Below are positions 14,149 through 19,021 of a DNA stretch of 19,021 nucleotides, in pieces. Each line of letters opens with the position of its first letter. Within the stretch, counting starts at the first letter, position 1. The notes below the pieces were generated by a model. The model did not search any database. It saw nothing but the letters and a program-made list of their open reading frames with translations, and was not told the origin of the DNA. The stretch is from 12-FULL-44-12b sp964348525. Lineage in GTDB: Bacteria > Patescibacteriota > Minisyncoccia > Phycocordibacterales > Zambryskibacteraceae. The DNA lies in the NCBI GenBank assembly GCA_964348525.1, contig CAYGCY010000008.1, forward strand, positions 1 to 19,021, read 5' to 3'. Both the position numbers and the translations under genes were made by a program.

Positions 14149-17100
14149 AGATTTACTTCAAATACAGGCACCACCACTTCTGCTACCTCAACCGATCTTT
14201 ATGTTTCGAATCTGGCATCAACCACTAACCTTCGTGCAAACAGTTCTTCAATAGGAAACTTAACGTCTGGTGCTCTCACCATTTCAAATCTTGGAGGAAC
14301 AGGGACTCGATGTGTACAAACAGACAACAACGGCCTTCTTTCAGTTGCAGGTTCTGCCTGCGGAGCGGGCGGGGGAGGAGGAGCGTCCACTTGGGCCACC
14401 ACCACCTCTCAGACTTCTCAATACGTTAATTATTCTTTGAATGATTCAGACGTTATTGCAATCGGTTCAAACTCTACCACCACCTCGGAATTCTTCTTTG
14501 ATCCAAGTGCACTCTTTGCAAAAATCGGAGGACAACTCTTAACTCTTGGCTCCACCACCCTCCAAAACTTCACCTCAACTCAAGGAACCACCACAAACTT
14601 TGCAATTACTTCTCTCTCGTCTCAAATTCCATACGCTTCTCCAAACGGAGCAATTGTCCCATTAACAATCGGCACCAATCTCAATCTAACTAACGGAACA
14701 CTCAATGGAACTGCATCATTCGCATGGCCATTTACTAAGCTTGCAACAAACGAACAGGCAACCTCTACCACTCTCGCATTCCTAAATGGTTTTCTTGCTC
14801 CTGCATCTTCAACCCTCTCCACCTTTACCTTCTCCTCCGCAACCGGTACCTCCGCCACCACCACCTCATTCGCAATCTCTTCTCTTTCAAACACACTTCT
14901 TAAAGCAAACGCTAATGGTTCAATTATTTCCGCCACAGCTAACACCGATTACCAATCTCCAATTTCCGCCACTTTCCCAGTACTCTTTAATTCAAATGTT
15001 TTGTCTCTAGGCTTTGGTACCACCACAGCAAACTCATGGAGCGGTGCACAGACATTCTTAAATGCTTCAACCACTCTTCAAAACTTTACCGCTCAAAACG
15101 CCACCACCACACAATCCACTTCAACCAACCTTGCAGTCTCTTCCCTCACATCCGCTCTAGTTAAAGCAGACGCTAACGGTTCATTAATAGAAGCAATTGC
15201 GGGCACTGATTACCAAGCAGCTGGTTCATACGCTCTCCAAGCAACAACCATTACCCTAAATGGAACCTCTAACCAAATAACTTCTTCAGCAGGTTCTCAG
15301 GATCTCTCAACCAACAGAACATGGACACTCTCAATTCCTTCGCTCTTTAATATTGCTCAATCCTCCACAACAATATTCAGCACAGGCAACGCACTCTTCG
15401 GACTAACCGCTACCTCTTCATTTAACGGGGTGGGAGATCTTTTCGTGGTGGGTTCAACTACTCTTCAGGCATTCAATGCATTTAAAGGCACAACAATATC
15501 TGCGACTTCAACTAATCTATACACCAATAATTTTCTTGCTCTTGCTTCAACCACCCTTCAAAACGCTACCACCTCAGATCTCTTTGTTTCAGGTCTTGCA
15601 TCAACAACTAATTTGAGAGCGAATTCTGCAAATTTTGGTACATCAATAATAAATAACTTAACTGTTACTTCGTGTACTGGTTGCGGAGGGGGAGGAACAT
15701 TTGCATTTCCATATACCACTCAAACTGATTGGGGCACAAACAACGCCACAACAACCATTTTAGGTTTCAAAGCGGGCTTTTATTCTCTTGCTTCATCAAC
15801 AATTGGAAATAATACAGATACATCAGGTCTCACCATTTTTGGTGGTGCAACAACCACAGGGCCATCTTTGCATCTCGGATCTACTACCCTTCAAGCATTC
15901 ACAGGAGTAAATGCCACAACCACAAATGCAACCACGACCAATTTTTATGTATCAAATCTTGCTTCAACAACCAATTTGAGGGCGAATGTTGCCAATATAG
16001 GGAATATCACAAGTGGTAATTTGAAAATCCCGTCAGGACGGCTAACTTCTGGAACCGCAATTGATCTTTCAGAATCAACTACCGCTCCAGTTGATTTTAC
16101 TGGTGACATGATTTACGCAAATATAGATAGATGGAATTATTCTGGTAGCCCAATTTCCGATTCTGGTAGCCTGCTCAATTTGTATCGAGCTAATACAAAT
16201 ATTGGCGTATCTTCTTTTACTGTGACAGACGCTCTTGCTAAATTGTCATCACAATGCAATCAATTATCTGGGACATGTGTTGATAGTAGCAGTATTCTTT
16301 CACTAAGCCAGCTCTCATCTGTTGCAACAGGGGACGTGTTGGTTATCGCCAATTCTGGTACAGGCAAGGATATTTCTGGCACAAGTAACACGTGGTCTTT
16401 TTCTAAAGCAGGCCTTGGAACACTTACAAATCTTTTAGTAAACGCTTCAACCACCCTTCAAGCATTCACAGGAACAAATTATTTAGCGCTTTCATCAACT
16501 ACTCTTCAGAACTTTACCTCTACTCAAGGCACAACCACTAATTTCGCAATCACTTCTCTTTCATCCCAAATTCCATACGCCTCTCCAGACGGCTCCATTG
16601 TTCCATTAACAATCGGTGCCAACCTTTCATTAACCAATGGCACTCTCGCTGCTTCTGGTGGTTCTTCATTCGCATGGCCATTTACTAAACTTGCAACAAA
16701 TGAACAAGCCACTTCGACCACGCTGGTCTTTGGCAATGGGTTTATCTCGTCTGCTTCCTCTACGCTCTCTTCCTTTACTGCAGATACCGCCACTACCACT
16801 TCTGCTACCTCAACTGATCTTTATGTTTCAAATTTGGCATCAACCACTAACCTAAGGGCGAATGTTGCGAATATTGGGAATCTTACTGTTACGTCATGTA
16901 CGGGGTGCGGAGGAGGGTCGGCTGCGGGGCTTGATACGTATGTGCAATTTAATGATGGAGGCACGGCTTTTGGAGGAGACGCTGATTTTGCCTTCAATAA
17001 AACCACTAATCTATTAACTGTAACAAATGCATCTTCAACGAATCTGTCTGTGGTCGGGGGCGTCTTTGATTTTACAACTACAGCCGCAACTACAACTATA

Positions 17101-18408
17101 AAAACAAACCAAGCGGGTGCATTTGTTTTCGCAACAACAACATCTGGGCTAGCATTAATGAAATTTGATACTACAAATAATGCAGAACGAGTAACCATAG
17201 GTGTGCCCGGTTCAGATATCCTTATTGGAGATTCAGGCAATGTCGCTCCAAATATTGCTTTCGTTAATAACGGCGCAATCAAAGGGAATACCGGAGCGCA
17301 GACTATTACGCTGGGCGGTGGTTCGGATATTATCAACGTTGCAGTAAAACTCGGTGTCGGAACAACATCTCCGTGGCGAACGCTTTCTGTCACTGGAAAT
17401 GTTGGCTTTGATGGATTAACTTCAACAACGACCATCGGCAACTCGTTGTGTCTCTCAAGTTCAAAAGAAGTAACATTAAGGTCTGGAAACAACTGTGCTA
17501 CGGCATCTTCATTAAGATTCAAACATGACATTAATCCTCTTTCAGAAACTCAAGGACTTAGTGAGATTATGGCGCTTAGACCAGTATCGTTTTATTACAA
17601 TACTGATTATTTAGGTAGTTTTGCTACTGATCAGAACTGGAGTAGTGAGCACCTTGGTTTTATAGCGGAAGAAATAGCTCAAATTGATTCTCGCCTTGTA
17701 ACATTCGATAGTTTAGGTCAGCCAGATTCTGTGCGATACGAAATAGTGAGCTCGCTTCTTACTAAAGCTGTCCAAGAGCTTAATTTAAGGATTGAAAATA
17801 TTGCGTCAAGTACTGCGACTACAACTCCAGATTCTACTAATTTTGCCAATAGTTTTTTCAATAATATGTTTGCTCGTATAGGAAGTTGGTTGGCTAGTGC
17901 GGCGAACGGAATAGTGGATTTGTTTGCCAACAAAGTGCATACAAACGAATTATGCGTCCGCGATAATACTGGGGCAGAGACATGCATCACTAAAGCCCAA
18001 TTAGACGCTCTGTTAAGCGGCCAAACAGCAACAGCTACAAATTCTAGTAGCGCCCCATCTTCAAGTTCTGGGTCAACAACCGTGACAGATGGCGGGTCCA
18101 CAACACCAGCAACAGATAACACTGGCTCAACTACTCCTATAACTACAGACAATACGGCATCTTCCACTCCAATAATCACAGACACTCCTAGTACATCAAC
18201 TACTACACCAGACACCACAACTGTACCAATAGATACAACTACAACAACTGCTTCAACCGATACTAGTACCACAACAACAACGCCAGACACTACTCCCTCA
18301 ATAGACGTGCCTATAGACAACACAACCCAGACGACTGATACGCCCCCGCCTTCTACAAGTGAGACAACGCCTGCCACAGATACGACCGCAACGCCCACAA
18401 ACCCATAG
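14095..18408 (+). CDS. Giant secreted repeat protein, C-terminal part with peptidase S74 domain
   Basis: Continuation of the gene starting at 12701; 14095 is the first whole codon after the gap and the ATG at 14110 is internal. The 1437 visible residues hold about ten further (G/A)STTLQxFT repeat units with LRANxxxIGN spacers, Cys pairs (RCVQ...SACG, and SCTGCGGG twice) and FGGDADFAF. A peptidase S74 intramolecular-chaperone domain spans about 17500-17800: SSLRFKHDI supplies a Ser (codon 17506) and Lys (codon 17521) five residues apart, as in the self-cleavage dyad of phage endosialidase; LGFIAEEIAQID and LLTKAVQELNLRIENI follow. After it come a hydrophobic/amphipathic segment, NELCVRDNTGAETCITKAQLDALL and a tail of about 130 residues rich in Thr, Ser, Pro and Asp. 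S74 proteins are usually trimeric fibres, so a trimeric surface fibre is inferred. Confidence 0.87.
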   Translation, partial: SSFNGVGDLFVVGSTTLQRFTSNTGTTTSATSTDLYVSNLASTTNLRANSSSIGNLTSGALTISNLGGTGTRCVQTDNNGLLSVAGSACGAGGGGGASTWATTTSQTSQYVNYSLNDSDVIAIGSNSTTTSEFFFDPSALFAKIGGQLLTLGSTTLQNFTSTQGTTTNFAITSLSSQIPYASPNGAIVPLTIGTNLNLTNGTLNGTASFAWPFTKLATNEQATSTTLAFLNGFLAPASSTLSTFTFSSATGTSATTTSFAISSLSNTLLKANANGSIISATANTDYQSPISATFPVLFNSNVLSLGFGTTTANSWSGAQTFLNASTTLQNFTAQNATTTQSTSTNLAVSSLTSALVKADANGSLIEAIAGTDYQAAGSYALQATTITLNGTSNQITSSAGSQDLSTNRTWTLSIPSLFNIAQSSTTIFSTGNALFGLTATSSFNGVGDLFVVGSTTLQAFNAFKGTTISATSTNLYTNNFLALASTTLQNATTSDLFVSGLASTTNLRANSANFGTSIINNLTVTSCTGCGGGGTFAFPYTTQTDWGTNNATTTILGFKAGFYSLASSTIGNNTDTSGLTIFGGATTTGPSLHLGSTTLQAFTGVNATTTNATTTNFYVSNLASTTNLRANVANIGNITSGNLKIPSGRLTSGTAIDLSESTTAPVDFTGDMIYANIDRWNYSGSPISDSGSLLNLYRANTNIGVSSFTVTDALAKLSSQCNQLSGTCVDSSSILSLSQLSSVATGDVLVIANSGTGKDISGTSNTWSFSKAGLGTLTNLLVNASTTLQAFTGTNYLALSSTTLQNFTSTQGTTTNFAITSLSSQIPYASPDGSIVPLTIGANLSLTNGTLAASGGSSFAWPFTKLATNEQATSTTLVFGNGFISSASSTLSSFTADTATTTSATSTDLYVSNLASTTNLRANVANIGNLTVTSCTGCGGGSAAGLDTYVQFNDGGTAFGGDADFAFNKTTNLLTVTNASSTNLSVVGGVFDFTTTAATTTIKTNQAGAFVFATTTSGLALMKFDTTNNAERVTIGVPGSDILIGDSGNVAPNIAFVNNGAIKGNTGAQTITLGGGSDIINVAVKLGVGTTSPWRTLSVTGNVGFDGLTSTTTIGNSLCLSSSKEVTLRSGNNCATASSLRFKHDINPLSETQGLSEIMALRPVSFYYNTDYLGSFATDQNWSSEHLGFIAEEIAQIDSRLVTFDSLGQPDSVRYEIVSSLLTKAVQELNLRIENIASSTATTTPDSTNFANSFFNNMFARIGSWLASAANGIVDLFANKVHTNELCVRDNTGAETCITKAQLDALLSGQTATATNSSSAPSSSSGSTTVTDGGSTTPATDNTGSTTPITTDNTASSTPIITDTPSTSTTTPDTTTVPIDTTTTTASTDTSTTTTTPDTTPSIDVPIDNTTQTTDTPPPSTSETTPATDTTATPTNP
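14547..15468 (+). repeat. 922-bp module inferred to be duplicated (collapsed copy in the gap)
   Basis: Its first 55 bases equal the sequence ending at the left edge of the gap and its last 55 bases equal the sequence beginning at the right edge. The simplest reading is that the gap hides another copy of this module, whose missing interior corresponds to 14602-15413. Only the two ends are seen twice; identity of the interior is inferred. Confidence 0.7.
16495..16779 (+). repeat. Diverged further copy of the 14551-14829 module
   Basis: Encodes the same succession of motifs (TTLQNFTSTQGTTTNFAITS, SQIPYASP, IVPLTIG, FAWPFTKLATNEQATSTTL) as 14551-14829, with many silent and some amino-acid changes and a small difference around NGTLNGTAS versus NGTLAASGGS. 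It marks an older duplication inside the giant gene. Confidence 0.85.
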
Positions 18409-18430
18409 GAACGAAATATAATTTATGAAA

Positions 18431-18436
18431 TATAAT
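18431..18436 (+). promoter_or_regulatory. Candidate -10 for the glycine-rich protein gene
   Basis: TATAAT ends seven bases before the ATG at 18444, which would give a leaderless transcript. A second TATAAT lies at 18417-18422. No clear -35 hexamer is seen, and the spacer is very AT-rich. Confidence 0.4.
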
Positions 18437-18443
18437 AAAAGCG

Positions 18444-19021
18444 ATGAGTAAAAATATTTCAAAATTGCTATCAATTGTTTGTAGCTTCTCTTTACTTCTG
18501 TTTCCGTATTCAGCAGAAGCCGTTATAGAAATATTTTTAACCTCGCCTCCCTCTACTCCCACTACATGGTCAGTTCCATCTGATTGGTCAGATGCGAATA
18601 CTATTGAAGCAATTGGTGGGGGCGGAGGTGGTTCAGGTCTTGCGAACACGACTCCGTCGGGCGGTGGCGGAGGCGGTTATGCTGCTACGAGTAGCGTGAA
18701 CTCTTTTTATATAAGTGCTGGTGGTTCAATTACGTATGCTGTTGGTAAAGCCGGTGTTGGGAATTCCGGTGATTGTGTCACTACTCAAATAGGTCCTTGT
18801 CAGGGAGGAGATACATATTTCAGTATTTCAGGAGCTAATACCATGTGTGACCAAACTACATTTATTGTATGTGCTAAAGGTGGTATGGGGGGTGCAGTTG
18901 CGACTGGCGGAAGTGGTGGTACTACAACTTCCAGTTTTGGTGGTATTGAATTTAACGGAGGCAATGGTGGGATAGGGAACACTACAGGAGATAATGGTGG
19001 AGGCGGTGGAGGGGCTGGGGG
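18444..19021 (+). CDS. Secreted glycine-rich protein, 5' part (3' end outside the window)
   Basis: About 192 residues are visible and the frame is open at the right edge. A Sec signal peptide is clear: MSKNISK, then a hydrophobic core (about 8-22), with probable cleavage after AEA (residue 26). The mature part begins with PTTWSVPSDWSDANTIEAIGGGGGGSG, a pattern of a WxVP strand followed by a Gly-rich loop that is seen in glycine-rich surface and phage-tail-like proteins. Several GGGGGG runs and Cys residues (GDCVTTQIGPCQGG, MCDQTTFIVCAKGG) follow. The ATG at 18444 is chosen because an upstream ATG at 18425 is in another frame and stops within nine codons. It lies 35 bases after the giant fibre gene, so both likely belong to one surface-structure locus. 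Function is unknown. Confidence 0.85.
   Translation, partial: MSKNISKLLSIVCSFSLLLFPYSAEAVIEIFLTSPPSTPTTWSVPSDWSDANTIEAIGGGGGGSGLANTTPSGGGGGGYAATSSVNSFYISAGGSITYAVGKAGVGNSGDCVTTQIGPCQGGDTYFSISGANTMCDQTTFIVCAKGGMGGAVATGGSGGTTTSSFGGIEFNGGNGGIGNTTGDNGGGGGGAG

Noticed and set aside
14094..14254. Reading frame of the 12701 gene continued straight through the 100 N to 14254
   Set aside because: The N count is a placeholder. The continuation loses the repeat motifs, while the other frame (from 14095) carries them.
13381..15610. CRISPR array from the recurring short repeats
   Set aside because: Repeats are in-frame coding units of variable length and spacing without unique spacers of constant size.
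16821..18398. Long open frames on the - strand (16821-17531 and 17718-18398)
   Set aside because: Low-complexity antisense shadows of Thr/Ser-rich codons, Val/Ser/Pro-rich, without start signals or recognisable domains.

Overview
The window looks like a stretch of a Candidate Phyla Radiation (Patescibacteria, Parcubacteria-like) genome assembled from short reads. This placement is inferred from gene content and style, not from a marker gene. Points in favour are the tight AT-rich operons, the near absence of Shine-Dalgarno motifs, minimal versions of several enzymes (ProRS without the insertion domain, MurF without its N-terminal domain, a very short protein in the mreD slot) and a giant secreted fibre-like protein with STTLQxFT repeats and a peptidase S74 domain. 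A run of 100 N marks a scaffold join. No TGA is needed as a sense codon in the conserved genes, so recoding as in Gracilibacteria or SR1 is not indicated.

Layout, all genes on the + strand. (1) 3-4974: the 3' part of proS, then an elongasome operon: mreB, mreC, a small membrane protein in the mreD position, and mrdA (PBP2), with overlaps or gaps of a few bases. (2) 4987-7734: a DoxX-family membrane protein, greA behind a consensus promoter that makes it almost leaderless, a 265-base intergenic region filled with nested palindromes and a three-copy repeat, and lysS ending in a perfect 20-bp terminator hairpin. (3) 7780-12585: a division and cell-wall (dcw) cluster headed by an array of 10-bp-phased MraZ boxes around a TATAAT, followed by mraZ, rsmH, an ftsL-like gene, ftsI and murF. 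(4) 12701-19021: a surface-protein locus with one very large exported repeat protein (interrupted by the scaffold gap) and the start of an exported glycine-rich protein.

The first three blocks supply the lateral-wall synthase and its scaffold, the septal synthase with its FtsL-type partner, the last cytoplasmic peptidoglycan-precursor ligase, and translation/transcription housekeeping. FtsW, RodA, MraY, MurG and FtsZ are not in the window. The fourth block probably builds the outer surface of the cell.

The most informative observations are: the scaffold gap is flanked by two exact 55-nt duplications that predict its content (a second copy of 14602-15413, 812 nt, restoring one 2139-residue reading frame); the six-box MraZ operator; the hairpin repeat family between greA and lysS; several starts placed 7-10 nt after a perfect TATAAT; and a predicted self-cleaving S74 domain that is not at the C-terminus but is followed by a Thr-rich tail.
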